DNA of 64,000 bases from Paenibacillus glycanilyticus (GTDB taxonomy: Bacteria > Bacillota > Bacilli > Paenibacillales > Paenibacillaceae), in contig NZ_JAMBNP010000009.1 of the NCBI RefSeq assembly GCF_023715145.1, positions 1-64,000 of the forward strand. The letters are read 5' to 3'. The position numbers were made by a program, and so were the translations under genes. The notes beneath the pieces are model-generated. The model was not told where the DNA came from. It saw only the letters and a program-made list of their open reading frames with translations, and ran no database searches. Positions 40,908 to 49,700 of this stretch are shown piece after piece; within the stretch, counting starts at the first letter, position 1, and each line of letters opens with the position of its first letter.

Positions 40908-42245
40908 GTGGCATCCGTTTCCGGAATGGATACGAGCACGAAGCGCGAACAAATACTGCAATATATAGAAACGCTGGATATCGGCGAGAAAATCTCGGTC
41001 CGGGCAATCGCCAGGGCACTTGGCGTAAGCGAAGGAACGGCATATAAGGCAATTAAAGAAGCGGAAGCATCGGGTCTAGTCAGTACGAAGGAGAGAATCG
41101 GAACGGTCCGGATTGACCGGAGAAGACGCGAGGCTCTTGACCAGCTGACCTTTGGCGAAGTGGCGGAGATTGTGGAGGGGCACTTGTTCGGCGGGGCTTC
41201 CGGCCTTAATAAGTCGCTTCATAAATTCGTTATCGGCGCCATGGAGATCGATGCCATGCTCCGATATATTGATGAAGGAAGCCTGCTCATTGTAGGCAAC
41301 CGGGTAGGTGCGCACCGCTGTGCCCTGGAGCAGGGCGCGGGCGTATTGATTACGGGCGGCTTTGAGCCAAGCCAGGAAGTGAAGGCGCTGGCCGATGAGA
41401 ACGGCCTGCCCATTATTTCATCCCGGCACGATACTTTTACGGTCGCATCGATGATTAACCGGGCAATGTACGACCGGCTGATCAAACGGAAAATCATGCT
41501 TATCGAGGATTTGATGACTTTCAGCAAACCGGCTGACGTGCTGCGAACCGGAAGCACGCTGCTCGACTTTCACAAGCTGAGCCGCGAGACCGGCAACTAC
41601 CGCTTCCCGGTCATTGATGACCGCGGCAGAGTCGCGGGCATGATTACGTCGAAGGATGTGGGCGGCTCGCCGGATGATTGTCCAATCGACAAGATTATGA
41701 CAAGGCATCCCATTACGGCAGCCCCTAACATTGCCGTAACGTCGGCTGCACATACGATGGCAGCCGAAGGCATTGACCTGCTTCCGATCGTGGACCGTCA
41801 CCGGAAGCTTCTTGGCGTGGTTACGCGCCAACAGCTGCTGGAGGCGCTCCGGTTTGCCGGGAAGCAGCAGGAGATCGGGGAGACCTTTGATGATTTGATC
41901 TGGGCTGGCTTCGAAGCGGAGGAAGTGGACGGCACGCCTGTCTACAAGGGGGCCATTACGCCCCAGATGTCCGGTTCTCTAGGCATGGTGTCCGAGGGGA
42001 TCCTTGTCACCTTAATGACCCAGGCCGGCAGGCGGATGATACGCGATGCCGGCAAGCGGGATTATCTTATTGACGGGATGACCGCGTTCTTCGTCAAGCC
42101 TGTTCAGATCGACAGCCAGATCACCATCGTCCCCCGCGCACTGGAGATGAGCCGCAAAGCGACGAAGCTCGAGATCGAGCTGATTGATCAGACGGGGCTG
42201 GCGGCGAAGGCTATGATGACGGCGCAGATGATTGATTCGTATTAG
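40908..42245 (+). CDS. ytoI: DRTGG/CBS/hotdog-domain protein, YtoI-like
   Basis: A protein of about 445 residues with four parts: an N-terminal helix-turn-helix (SVRAIARALGVSEGTAYKAI), a DRTGG domain (about residues 75-185), a CBS pair (about 190-305, LMTFSKPADVL, IMTRHPITAAPN) and a C-terminal hotdog thioesterase-like domain (about 320-445). This matches YtoI of Bacillus, which lies in the same ytoI-ytpI-ytrI-dnaE neighbourhood. CBS and DRTGG domains suggest nucleotide sensing. GTG 40908 and GTG 40902 are both possible starts. Confidence 0.88.
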   Translation: MASVSGMDTSTKREQILQYIETLDIGEKISVRAIARALGVSEGTAYKAIKEAEASGLVSTKERIGTVRIDRRRREALDQLTFGEVAEIVEGHLFGGASGLNKSLHKFVIGAMEIDAMLRYIDEGSLLIVGNRVGAHRCALEQGAGVLITGGFEPSQEVKALADENGLPIISSRHDTFTVASMINRAMYDRLIKRKIMLIEDLMTFSKPADVLRTGSTLLDFHKLSRETGNYRFPVIDDRGRVAGMITSKDVGGSPDDCPIDKIMTRHPITAAPNIAVTSAAHTMAAEGIDLLPIVDRHRKLLGVVTRQQLLEALRFAGKQQEIGETFDDLIWAGFEAEEVDGTPVYKGAITPQMSGSLGMVSEGILVTLMTQAGRRMIRDAGKRDYLIDGMTAFFVKPVQIDSQITIVPRALEMSRKATKLEIELIDQTGLAAKAMMTAQMIDSY

Positions 42246-42287
42246 ATCGCGTGTGGGGAGTGCCTGTTCGGGATTACAGAAACGCAT

Positions 42288-42392
42288 CTCCTTCGGCTGC
42301 TGTTGTGATCGTGAAATTTTGAATTAACTCGCTATGCGTGATTTCACGATTCACAAAGGCAGGCGCTTAAAGCTTTCTGAAGGAAAGCTACT
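42288..42392 (-). repeat. Palindromic repeat element, copy C (reverse orientation)
   Basis: Core arms TTGTGATCGTGAAAT (42303-42317) and ATTTCACGATTCACAA (42341-42356). In the reverse strand the core is flanked by GCCT on the left and CAGC on the right, as in copies A and B, giving the same CT/CA internal loop. The outer arms are more diverged than in A and B. Confidence 0.6.
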
Positions 42393-42434
42393 TCGACTTA
42401 AACGAATCAATCATTTTATAAGGGACCAGTTAAA

Positions 42435-42462
42435 GGGCTGCCATTTGCTTGGCAGCCCTTTT
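42435..42462 (+). terminator. Intrinsic terminator
   Basis: GGGCTGCCA pairs with TGGCAGCCC, followed by TTTT. Likely ends the ytoI transcript. Confidence 0.85.
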
Positions 42463-42476
42463 GCGTGACGAATTAA

Positions 42477-42804
42477 TTAGCGGCATATTCCGCTATTGCC
42501 TGATAGCCAATCATCAACAGCATCTTGGTGCTGCTTGGAGAATAGAGGGGGAAGCTTGTCTTTTGGAAAGTATCGTAATTCCAACGTTTCTTTGCCTTCT
42601 GAAACTAGCTTCCCTTGAAGAGGTGGCGGACTCCCCTAACTCCACAGCCCCTCCGGGTAACCCCCAGGAGCTGCTGTAGCCGCGTCTTTGCAACAAGATC
42701 TCGTTACGCTCATTGCAAACGAGGCCTCCAGCAAAGTTGAGGAATATCAAATCCTGCCCGGCCTTGTCTCTTATCCACTTTATATAATTAGGTTTTTCGT
42801 TCAT
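42477..42804 (-). pseudogene. Nudix hydrolase with internal deletion and frameshift
   Basis: From ATG 42804 (AAAGGAG upstream) the frame reads a Nudix start, IFLNFAGGLVCNERNEILLQ then GYSSSWGLPGGAVELGESA. The Nudix box should continue as REVKEETG but reads SSREASFRRQRNVG. In another frame the family C-terminus appears (LELRYFPKDKLPPLFSKQHQ, DAVDDWLSG) and ends at 42477. About 50 residues between the box and this end are missing, and the frame is shifted. Normal length is about 155 residues. The box glutamates are lost, so hydrolysis is excluded. Confidence 0.8.
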
Positions 42805-42906
42805 TAAGAAGCTCCTTTGCTTTTCATTTGTAATTAGCAATATAAGCCTTACGAATCAGGTTGTTAATGGACATATGAAACCATACGCATGGAAGTTTAT
42901 TACTAT

Positions 42907-42944
42907 AAAAAAACAGCGCCTTCACCGGAATAGGAGAAGGCGCT
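42907..42944 (-). terminator. Terminator of the rsgA-like gene
   Basis: CAGCGCCTTC and GAAGGCGCTG arms (42914-42944), followed by TTTTTTT on the minus strand. Confidence 0.88.
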
Positions 42945-42956
42945 GAATATCTTCGA

Positions 42957-44057
42957 TTAGTCGTAATCCCAAGCGCCGGCTTTGCTTTTGCGCTCGTTTT
43001 TGCGGGAGGAAGCTTTCTTGGCTTTTTTCGCAATGCTGTTTTCTTTGCGGGCGATATGGGAGAGCTCTCTGGCTGTCTTTTTATAGTTATGAAGGCGTTT
43101 GGCTTCAAGCGTTCCGTTATCGATAGCCTGTAGCACAGCGCAGCCGGGATCGGAATCATGGCTGCAATCCCGGTACCGGCATAAGGAAGCCAGCTCCTCG
43201 ATATCGGAGAAAGTCTGCTCTAATCCTTCATGCGCATCCCATAACTGCAGCTCGCGCATACCTGGCGTATCCATCACGAGCGTTCCGCCCGGCAGCAGGA
43301 ACAGCTCCCGGTGTGTTGTAGTGTGGCGGCCGCGGGCATCATCTTCTCGGATGCCTTGCGTCGCCATCATGTTGTCGCCCGCAAGCCAGTTCAGCAGGGT
43401 TGACTTTCCGACGCCGGATGATCCTGTGACGGCAATGGTTTTGCCGGGCTGCAAGTAAGGGAGAAGCTGCTCTTTGCCTTGGTCCTGCAAGGCGCTAATC
43501 AAATGGACAGGCACGCCAGGAGCGGCGCTTTGCATCTGATCGGCGAATGCCTCAGGATCATCGCATAAGTCGGCCTTTGTCAGCAGGATAACCGGAGCAG
43601 CGCCGCTTTCCCAGGCCGCAATCAGGTAGCGCTCCATTTTCCGGACATTAAAATCCTGGTTAAGCGCGTTCGTTAGGAACAAATAATCCATATTGGCTCC
43701 AACAACCTGGTCGTCTACCGCGCTTCCGGCCGCTTTGCGGATCATCGCGCTTTGGCGCGGCAGCAAGGAATGGATGACGGAACGCGTTTCGCCCGGCAGC
43801 TTCTCGGCCATGACCCAATCGCCAACGGCTGGAAAATCGCTTTTTAGCATGGCGTTAAATTCGTATTTGCCGGTGACGGTAGCCGTATGCTCGCCTTCCG
43901 GCGTCATAATTTGATAAGAGTGGGAATGCTGGGCGATCACGCGTGCAGGAGAGAGATGGCGCGAGCTGGCCGGCAATAACGCCAGCTTATCTTCCCAATC
44001 GCTGTTCCAGCCATAGGCTAAATGTTGATTTTGTTGCTCTATTTCGGTATTTTTCAA
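42957..44057 (-). CDS. RsgA-like circularly permuted ribosome-associated GTPase
   Basis: A 366-residue GTPase with the permuted G-motif order of RsgA/YloQ: G4 LLTKADL (about residue 158), then G1 GSSGVGKSTLLN (about 214) and G3 DTPGMREL (about 262). An OB-type N-terminal domain and a C-terminal zinc knuckle (CRYRDCSHDSDPGC) are present, ending in a basic tail. RsgA acts in late 30S ribosome maturation. This long form differs from the common YloQ length of about 300, so it may be a second, specialised copy. The start is TTG 44057, eight bases after AGGAG. The leader contains a short ORF and two terminators. Confidence 0.88.
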   Translation of the reverse strand: MKNTEIEQQNQHLAYGWNSDWEDKLALLPASSRHLSPARVIAQHSHSYQIMTPEGEHTATVTGKYEFNAMLKSDFPAVGDWVMAEKLPGETRSVIHSLLPRQSAMIRKAAGSAVDDQVVGANMDYLFLTNALNQDFNVRKMERYLIAAWESGAAPVILLTKADLCDDPEAFADQMQSAAPGVPVHLISALQDQGKEQLLPYLQPGKTIAVTGSSGVGKSTLLNWLAGDNMMATQGIREDDARGRHTTTHRELFLLPGGTLVMDTPGMRELQLWDAHEGLEQTFSDIEELASLCRYRDCSHDSDPGCAVLQAIDNGTLEAKRLHNYKKTARELSHIARKENSIAKKAKKASSRKNERKSKAGAWDYD

Positions 44058-44102
44058 ATCGAATGCTCCTCTTTACATGTTTGGTTTGAATTTCTGAATA
44101 AC

Positions 44103-44129
44103 AAAAAAACCGCAGGGATCCCCTGCGGT
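44103..44129 (-). terminator. Leader terminator 2 of the rsgA-like gene
   Basis: ACCGCAGGG and CCCTGCGGT arms (44109-44129) with TTTTTTT following on the minus strand, between the short upstream ORF and the GTPase start. About 45 bases separate it from the start codon. Confidence 0.85.
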
Positions 44130-44135
44130 AGGTAC

Positions 44136-44169
44136 AAAAAAAGCCGCAAGGACCTCTCGGTCCCGCGGC
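44136..44169 (-). terminator. Leader terminator 1 (attenuator) of the rsgA-like gene
   Basis: On the minus strand GCCGC..GGGACC-GAGA-GGTCC..GCGGC (44143-44169) followed by TTTTTTT. Its apical CCGAGAG is complementary to CTCTCGG inside the short upstream ORF, which offers a competing structure. Confidence 0.85.
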
Positions 44170-44182
44170 GCGTCTCTAAAAG

Positions 44183-44245
44183 CTAGAAGGCGGTCCGTAT
44201 AGGCCGAGAGAGATGGGGTGAACAGACAATTAATAGGTTTTTCAT
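44183..44245 (-). CDS. 20-residue leader peptide ORF upstream of the rsgA-like gene
   Basis: ATG 44245 preceded by AGGAGG ten bases earlier opens a frame for MKNLLIVCSPHLSRPIRTAF, ending with TAG at 44183. It is followed after 14 bases by two tandem terminators and then the GTPase gene. This is the layout of ribosome-sensed attenuators found before antibiotic-resistance and ribosome-related genes in Firmicutes. The peptide itself has no recognised family. Translation would unfold or free the region complementary to the first terminator. Confidence 0.6.
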   Translation of the reverse strand: MKNLLIVCSPHLSRPIRTAF

Positions 44246-44398
44246 TTCACATCAGCCTCCTGTAGTTTGTAAGATGAGCTTATTATATGTAAAAGAGCGC
44301 CTTTTCTCCAGGTAAACTTTAATTAAAAGAAAAAAATCCGTTATCGGCGATGACGCGCGAAAATAAAGAAAGCCGACCGGCTAAAAGCACCGGTCGGC

Positions 44399-44557
44399 TA
44401 TGAAAATGAGAGCACGGAGTGGGCGAATGTTTCTGAGAAGCGGAGCGGTCGCCTTTGGTTCCCGGATTCCTGCCTTGTCCTACGTCTAATGAGAGGAATC
44501 CGGAACCAACAGCGATCGAAAATATATTCGCCCCACGCAGTGCCATCCATTTTCATA
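44399..44557 (+). repeat. Palindromic repeat element, copy B
   Basis: Successive paired arms: TATGAAAATG (44399) with CATTTTCATA (44548), GTGGGCGAAT with ATTCGCCCCAC, GGTCGC with GCGATC, then a CT/CA internal loop and the core TTGGTTCC..GGATTCCT with AGGAATCC..GGAACCAA. The longest and best-folded of the three copies. Confidence 0.85.
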
Positions 44558-44564
44558 ACGCGCT

Positions 44565-44861
44565 CTACTGCTGCATCGTCCGAAAAATACTGTGGTTGCG
44601 CAGCCCCGCAAACAAATTAAAAAATCCGATCACGAGGAAGATCGCCCCGATTACGATTCGCGCCGTGGAAGTGCCGGAGAGAAACAGCTGTACGCCCGCG
44701 ATAAACATGAGCATAAAGCCCATGCTGATGTTCATCCGCGAGGCGTGCAGACCGCGTGTCCGCGTGTCCGTGGAACGGCGTGATTTAAAGCTGAAGAAGA
44801 CGGTAAGTGCCAAGGTGATCATAATGCCCGGCGCGAACACCCATTGCAGGAGTGAATCCAT
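44565..44861 (-). CDS. ytpI: YtpI-like small membrane protein
   Basis: A protein of about 98 residues with three membrane segments (MDSLLQWVFAPGIMITLALT, MNISMGFMLMFIAGVQLFLS, IVIGAIFLVIGFFNLFAGL). Size, topology and its place between ytoI and ytrI/dnaE match YtpI of Bacillus, whose function is unknown. ATG 44861 is used; the nearest AAAGGAG is 14 bases upstream, which is rather far, so the true start is uncertain. The nrnA (ytqI) gene that lies nearby in Bacillus is not present here. Confidence 0.7.
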   Translation of the reverse strand: MDSLLQWVFAPGIMITLALTVFFSFKSRRSTDTRTRGLHASRMNISMGFMLMFIAGVQLFLSGTSTARIVIGAIFLVIGFFNLFAGLRNHSIFRTMQQ

Positions 44862-44944
44862 GGTAGTGACGACAGCTCCTTTTGTTTTCGTTTCATTGGC
44901 GCTATTGTAGCATGGATTCGCCCAAAACCGGAAATAAATGCGAT

Positions 44945-45460
44945 TTAAGAAGGAGGCCTTGCGTACAGCCTTACTTTCACCCATACCTGCAGTTTATTAT
45001 CCGCAACCAGAATTGTCGTGATGTCTATAGAGTAGTCTTTTTCAAGGACGTTGGTATAAATCTTGTTGCTTAAAAGTCTCCGGGCAAGCATGGCGTCCGT
45101 ATCGATTTCATAGATGCTTTGCCCGAGAAAGACGGACAGATCCGCTTTGATCCGCTTGATTAACTCCGCTTCGGTCACTTTATCGATCTTCGGCCGACCG
45201 TTGTTTTGCCCGGCTTCCTCTTCTATTCGAGGCAAGACGCTCTTGATGACGGTATGCTGATCTTTAAATTTCGTTAAGCTTTCTATATCCGTTTCATATT
45301 GCTCCAGCTTGACCTCCAGATCACTCTTCAGATTAACGAGCGCCTCGAACTGCGTATGGTAAATGGAATTATAAACAACTGCTCCAAGCAGCATGCCGAT
45401 CAGCAGCACCCCAGCCATCTGCATTCCTTTTACATATCGCTCGAATTGGGGGATCCGCAT
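44945..45460 (-). CDS. ytrI: Sporulation membrane protein YtrI-like
   Basis: A 171-residue protein with one N-terminal membrane segment (MAGVLLIGMLLGAVVYNSIY, about residues 14-33), a coiled-coil region (VNLKSDLEVKLEQYETDIES) and an outer domain. YtrI and YtrH are forespore/mother-cell membrane proteins needed for efficient sporulation in Bacillus. It starts three bases after the ytrH stop on the same strand, and the pair is divergent from dnaE, as in the family arrangement. Confidence 0.85.
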   Translation of the reverse strand: MRIPQFERYVKGMQMAGVLLIGMLLGAVVYNSIYHTQFEALVNLKSDLEVKLEQYETDIESLTKFKDQHTVIKSVLPRIEEEAGQNNGRPKIDKVTEAELIKRIKADLSVFLGQSIYEIDTDAMLARRLLSNKIYTNVLEKDYSIDITTILVADNKLQVWVKVRLYARPPS

Positions 45461-45463
45461 GCT

Positions 45464-45790
45464 TTAGGTAGCTCCTTTGCATACCAGCTTAACCAATTCG
45501 GTTCCCATATGGGCACCAAGAAAAGCAATCGCGATATAAGCAATCTGAAGGACAACGGGCGATAGATGCCCCTCCACGATATTGCTTTCTATTACCCGCA
45601 TGGGATCGATAGATCCTCCTACAGCAGCGACAATCGCCCATATTTTCAGGTTTGCGGCTGTTGTCAGCATCATGGAGGTAGGAGGCAGAAGCAAAAAGAC
45701 CGAGCCTATCCCGGCCAGCATCGAACCGCCAATTACGACGCCAAAGGCGATAAAGAAGTCCAGACCGGCTTTCGATAAAATGACATTCAC
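45464..45790 (-). CDS. ytrH: Sporulation membrane protein YtrH-like
   Basis: A protein of about 108 residues with three hydrophobic segments (FFIAFGVVIGGSMLAGIGSV, LKIWAIVAAVGGSIDPM, IAYIAIAFLGAHMGTEL), matching YtrH. GTG 45790 follows AGGTG by six bases and gives MNVILSKAGLDFF; a longer frame would start inside dnaE on the other strand. It lies upstream of ytrI in one operon. A sporulation sigma-E-type promoter is expected upstream but I could not define it. Confidence 0.82.
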   Translation of the reverse strand: MNVILSKAGLDFFIAFGVVIGGSMLAGIGSVFLLLPPTSMMLTTAANLKIWAIVAAVGGSIDPMRVIESNIVEGHLSPVVLQIAYIAIAFLGAHMGTELVKLVCKGAT

Positions 45791-45915
45791 CAGGTACACC
45801 TGCCTTTTTAATGCATAATTCAGCCTGTCCGGCTGCCTTACTATCATTCTATGGGCGGTGCATTGCCTATTATGATAAAATAGAGGGAACAAGAACGGAA
45901 AGAGGGAGCCAACGG

Positions 45916-48900
45916 ATGAACAGCAATGAATCCTCGTTTGTGCATTTGCACGTACATAGCGAATACAGCTTGCTCGACGGCGCCGCCCGGATCCGCGACT
46001 TGGTGGCAAGAGCCGCAGAGCTTGGGATGAAGGCGCTCGCCCTCACCGATCACGGAGTGATGTACGGAGCAATTCCTTTTTATAGAGCATGCCTGGCGCA
46101 GGGCATCAAGCCGATTATTGGCTGCGAGATGTATTTTACGGCCGGATCCCGTTTCGAGAAGGGAAACCGCAAGGAGAATCCGATTTATCATTTGATTCTT
46201 CTGGCCAAGAACGAGACCGGCTACCGCAATTTGATGAAGCTGAACTCGATAGGCCATCTGGAAGGCTTTCACTACAAGCCGCGTATCGACCCGGAAGTGC
46301 TGGAGGCTCATTCGGAAGGGCTGATCTGTCTAAGCTCATGTCTGCACGGAGAAATCTCGCAGCATCTTCTTCATGACCGCCGGGAGGAAGCAGTAGCGGC
46401 AGCGCTTCGGTATAAGCGGATTTTCGGAGACGATTTCTATCTGGAGCTGCAGGATCATGGCATGCTGGATCAGAAAAAAGTAGCCTCCGCCATGATTGAA
46501 TTGGCGAGAGAAACAGGCATTAAGCTGACGGCTACGAATGATGTTCATTACCTGACGACGGAAGACGCGGCCGTGCAGGATGTTCTCATTTGTATCGGCA
46601 CCGGCAAGTCGGTAGACGATACGGACCGGATGAAGATGCAGACGGATCAGTTATATATGAAAAGCGGAGAAGAGATGGCGCTTCTGTTCCGCCATGTACC
46701 GGAAGCGATTCTTCATACCGCCGAGATTGCGGACAAATGCTCGCTTGAGCTTACCTTTGGCCGGGCGGCTCTGCCGGTATTCCGGCCGGTGCCGGGCGGC
46801 ATGTCGTCTGCGGCTTATTTGGCCGATCTTTGCCGTAACGGCTTGGCTTCGCGCTATTCGGGTTTGCCGCAATGGGCAGAAGATCCGGCATTCCGGGAGC
46901 GGGCTGAAGCAAGGCTTGCTTACGAGCTGTCCGTTATCGAAAATATGGGCTTCAGCGATTATTTCCTTATCGTATGGGATTTTATCCGTTTTGCCCATGA
47001 ACAGGGGATCCGGACCGGTCCGGGACGGGGATCTTCGGCTGGCAGTATTGTCGCTTATGTCCTCCGGATTACCGATGTGGATCCGCTGAAGTACAAGCTT
47101 CTCTTCGAACGGTTCCTGAATCCGGAACGGATTACGATGCCGGATATTGATATCGACTTTAATGATGAGCGCCGCGACGAGGTTATCGCCTATGTCTCCG
47201 CCAAATACGGCGAAGAGCATGTAGCGCAGATTATTACGTTTGGCACGATGGCGGCCAAGGCCGCTGTCCGCGACGTCGGGCGCGCGATGAATGTGCCGTT
47301 CGCGGAAGTCGACCGGGCGGCGAAGCTTATTCCGAATCAGCTGGGCATTACGCTGGAGGAGGCACTGCGGCAGAGCGACGGGCTGCGCGAAGCCTGCGAA
47401 CGCCAGCCGAAGACCGATGCCATGATCAAGATGGCGCTGAAGGTCGAAGGGATGCCCCGCCACGCTTCGACTCATGCCGCGGGCGTCATTATTTCAGGCG
47501 GACCGCTGACCGATTACGTACCGCTGCAGGCGGGAAGCGAACGGACGGCGCTCACCCAATATTCAATGGAGCATTTGGAAGCAGTTGGACTGCTGAAAAT
47601 GGATTTTCTCGGTCTCCGGACGTTATCCATTGTCGAGCGCTCCCTTTCCTGGGTGAAAGAACAGTACGGCAAGGACGTTGATTTCCGTCAAGTACCGGAT
47701 AACGATCCGGCTACCTACGCCATGCTTGGACGCGGCGAGACGATGGGGATATTCCAGCTGGAGTCATCCGGGGTCAGGCGAGTGCTTAAGGACATGAAGC
47801 CTTCCGTATTCGAAGATATTATCTCGGTGCTCGCTTTGTATCGTCCGGGCCCGATGGAGTTTATTCCAAAGTACATTCAGGGCAAGCATGGTCTTGCTCC
47901 CGTTGAATATCCGCATCCTTCTCTCGAGCCGATTCTCTCGGATACGTACGGCATTATCGTCTACCAGGAGCAGATTATGCAGATTGCCTCTGTCATGGCG
48001 GGCTTCTCGCTTGGCGAAGCGGATTTGCTGCGGCGCGCCGTCTCGAAGAAGAAGCGGGAAGTGCTGGATGAACAGCGCTCGCATTTCGTAAAAGGCAGTA
48101 TAAGCGAAGGCTATACGAGCGAAGACGCTAACCGGGTATACGATATGATCGTCCGGTTCGCCGATTACGGCTTCCCGCGCGCCCATGCTGCCGCCTATGG
48201 CGTGCTGGCGTTTCAGACGGCATGGCTGAAGGCGCATTACCCGATACCGTTTATGGCTTCCATGCTGGCTTCCGTTACGGGAAATCAGCGGAAGACTGCC
48301 GAATACGTGGATGAATGCCGACGCATGGGGATCGGTGTGCTGCCGCCTGACGTGAACGAGAGCGGAGTTACTTTTACGCCCGTCGAAGGGGCTGTCCGCT
48401 TTGGCCTTGCCGCTGTCAAAAACGTGGGCACGCAGGCCATAGAGGCACTCGAGAAGGAACGCCGTGAGCGGCCTTTCGACAGCCTGCTTGATCTATGCCG
48501 CCGCGTAGATCTGAGGGTCGTGAACAAGCGGGTTCTGGAGTCGCTTATTCAGGCCGGCGCGCTTGAATCGCTGCCCGGCCACCGGGCGCAGCAGCTTGCG
48601 GCATTGGAAGAAACAGTGGAAGCCGCGCTGAAATGGCGCAAGGAACGCGAAGAACTGCAGATTGAACTGTTTGGCTTTGACGAGGTGCAAAACTGGGATG
48701 TCGAGCTGCCGGACATAAGGCCATATTCAACGGGCGAGCAGCTGGAGCTGGAACGGGAGCTGCTTGGCTTGTATCTGTCCGGTCATCCCCTCGATGCCGT
48801 CGAGGAACAGCTGGAGGTGCTGGGGCTGGACCGGCTTGTGGAGCTTGGCGAAGTTGCTGACGGCGCACCTGCCGTAATAGGCGCCAGAATTGTTTCGCTC

Positions 48901-49572
48901 AAGCCGTTTACGAATAAAAAAGGAAATGCGATGGGCTTTCTTGAAGTAGAAGATAGAGTCATGCGTGCTGAGGGGGTTGTCTTCCCGGCTGTATGGAAGA
49001 GATGCGGGGATCTGCTTGTTAAAGGCGGACTTGCCCTTGTCCAGGCTACGGTCCAGCATCAGGATGAAGACTTCAAGCTAATCTTGGAGGATGTTGTTCC
49101 GATTCAGGAAGGCACCGCATCAACGGAACAGCTGGCTGAGCATGTCCGGCGTATGCGGAAGCAGGCCAGCGCCCGCGCAGCAAGAGCGGCAGGAGGCGGT
49201 TACCAGCAGCCGGCTTCGCAGCCGCAAGGCGCCGCGCCTCGGCCGCCGGCCCAGCCGGCAGCAGCTTCGGCAAGAAAGACGCAGCCTGCCTCCCGATCTC
49301 AGGAGTCCTCCGAGCGGCCTAGCGCAGCAGCAGCGGAGAAGAAGCGGCAGCGAATCTATATCAAGATTGCCGCTTCCAGTGAGCATCCGGATGTTCTGGA
49401 GCAGCTGAAGAAGCTGCTTGCCGCCCATCACGGACAGCTCGATACGGTGCTGTTCTACGAACGGGAGCAGCGCTCGCTTGCACTGAGCGAGACTTACCGC
49501 ACGAAGCCTTCTCCGCAATTATTCGGCGCAATAGAGCAGCTTCTTGGTCAAGGAGCGGTAATTGTCAGATAA
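45916..49572 (+). CDS. dnaE: DNA polymerase III alpha subunit (DnaE)
   Basis: A 1218-residue replicative polymerase. The N-terminal PHP domain begins VHLHVHSEYSLLDGAARI, the catalytic core has PDIDIDFNDERRDE (about residues 410-423) with the active-site aspartates, then finger, helix-hairpin-helix and OB domains (VIGARIVSLKPFTNKKGNAM). In Firmicutes DnaE extends RNA primers before PolC takes over, mainly on the lagging strand. ATG 45916 follows GAGGGAG. A low-complexity Ala/Gln/Pro linker (about residues 1085-1140) separates the OB domain from a short C-terminal domain. Its left neighbours ytrH/ytrI are divergent. Confidence 0.97.
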   Translation: MNSNESSFVHLHVHSEYSLLDGAARIRDLVARAAELGMKALALTDHGVMYGAIPFYRACLAQGIKPIIGCEMYFTAGSRFEKGNRKENPIYHLILLAKNETGYRNLMKLNSIGHLEGFHYKPRIDPEVLEAHSEGLICLSSCLHGEISQHLLHDRREEAVAAALRYKRIFGDDFYLELQDHGMLDQKKVASAMIELARETGIKLTATNDVHYLTTEDAAVQDVLICIGTGKSVDDTDRMKMQTDQLYMKSGEEMALLFRHVPEAILHTAEIADKCSLELTFGRAALPVFRPVPGGMSSAAYLADLCRNGLASRYSGLPQWAEDPAFRERAEARLAYELSVIENMGFSDYFLIVWDFIRFAHEQGIRTGPGRGSSAGSIVAYVLRITDVDPLKYKLLFERFLNPERITMPDIDIDFNDERRDEVIAYVSAKYGEEHVAQIITFGTMAAKAAVRDVGRAMNVPFAEVDRAAKLIPNQLGITLEEALRQSDGLREACERQPKTDAMIKMALKVEGMPRHASTHAAGVIISGGPLTDYVPLQAGSERTALTQYSMEHLEAVGLLKMDFLGLRTLSIVERSLSWVKEQYGKDVDFRQVPDNDPATYAMLGRGETMGIFQLESSGVRRVLKDMKPSVFEDIISVLALYRPGPMEFIPKYIQGKHGLAPVEYPHPSLEPILSDTYGIIVYQEQIMQIASVMAGFSLGEADLLRRAVSKKKREVLDEQRSHFVKGSISEGYTSEDANRVYDMIVRFADYGFPRAHAAAYGVLAFQTAWLKAHYPIPFMASMLASVTGNQRKTAEYVDECRRMGIGVLPPDVNESGVTFTPVEGAVRFGLAAVKNVGTQAIEALEKERRERPFDSLLDLCRRVDLRVVNKRVLESLIQAGALESLPGHRAQQLAALEETVEAALKWRKEREELQIELFGFDEVQNWDVELPDIRPYSTGEQLELERELLGLYLSGHPLDAVEEQLEVLGLDRLVELGEVADGAPAVIGARIVSLKPFTNKKGNAMGFLEVEDRVMRAEGVVFPAVWKRCGDLLVKGGLALVQATVQHQDEDFKLILEDVVPIQEGTASTEQLAEHVRRMRKQASARAARAAGGGYQQPASQPQGAAPRPPAQPAAASARKTQPASRSQESSERPSAAAAEKKRQRIYIKIAASSEHPDVLEQLKKLLAAHHGQLDTVLFYEREQRSLALSETYRTKPSPQLFGAIEQLLGQGAVIVR

Positions 49573-49700
49573 TTTATGCACAACTCTATCACCTCCCGCA
49601 TACATTTAGTGTTACAAGTGGGATTAAGCGGAGCAACTGCCGCTATTTTTCCCGGCTTACGTTGCATGAAGACGTACAAGCATATGCGGGAGGGATGGAC

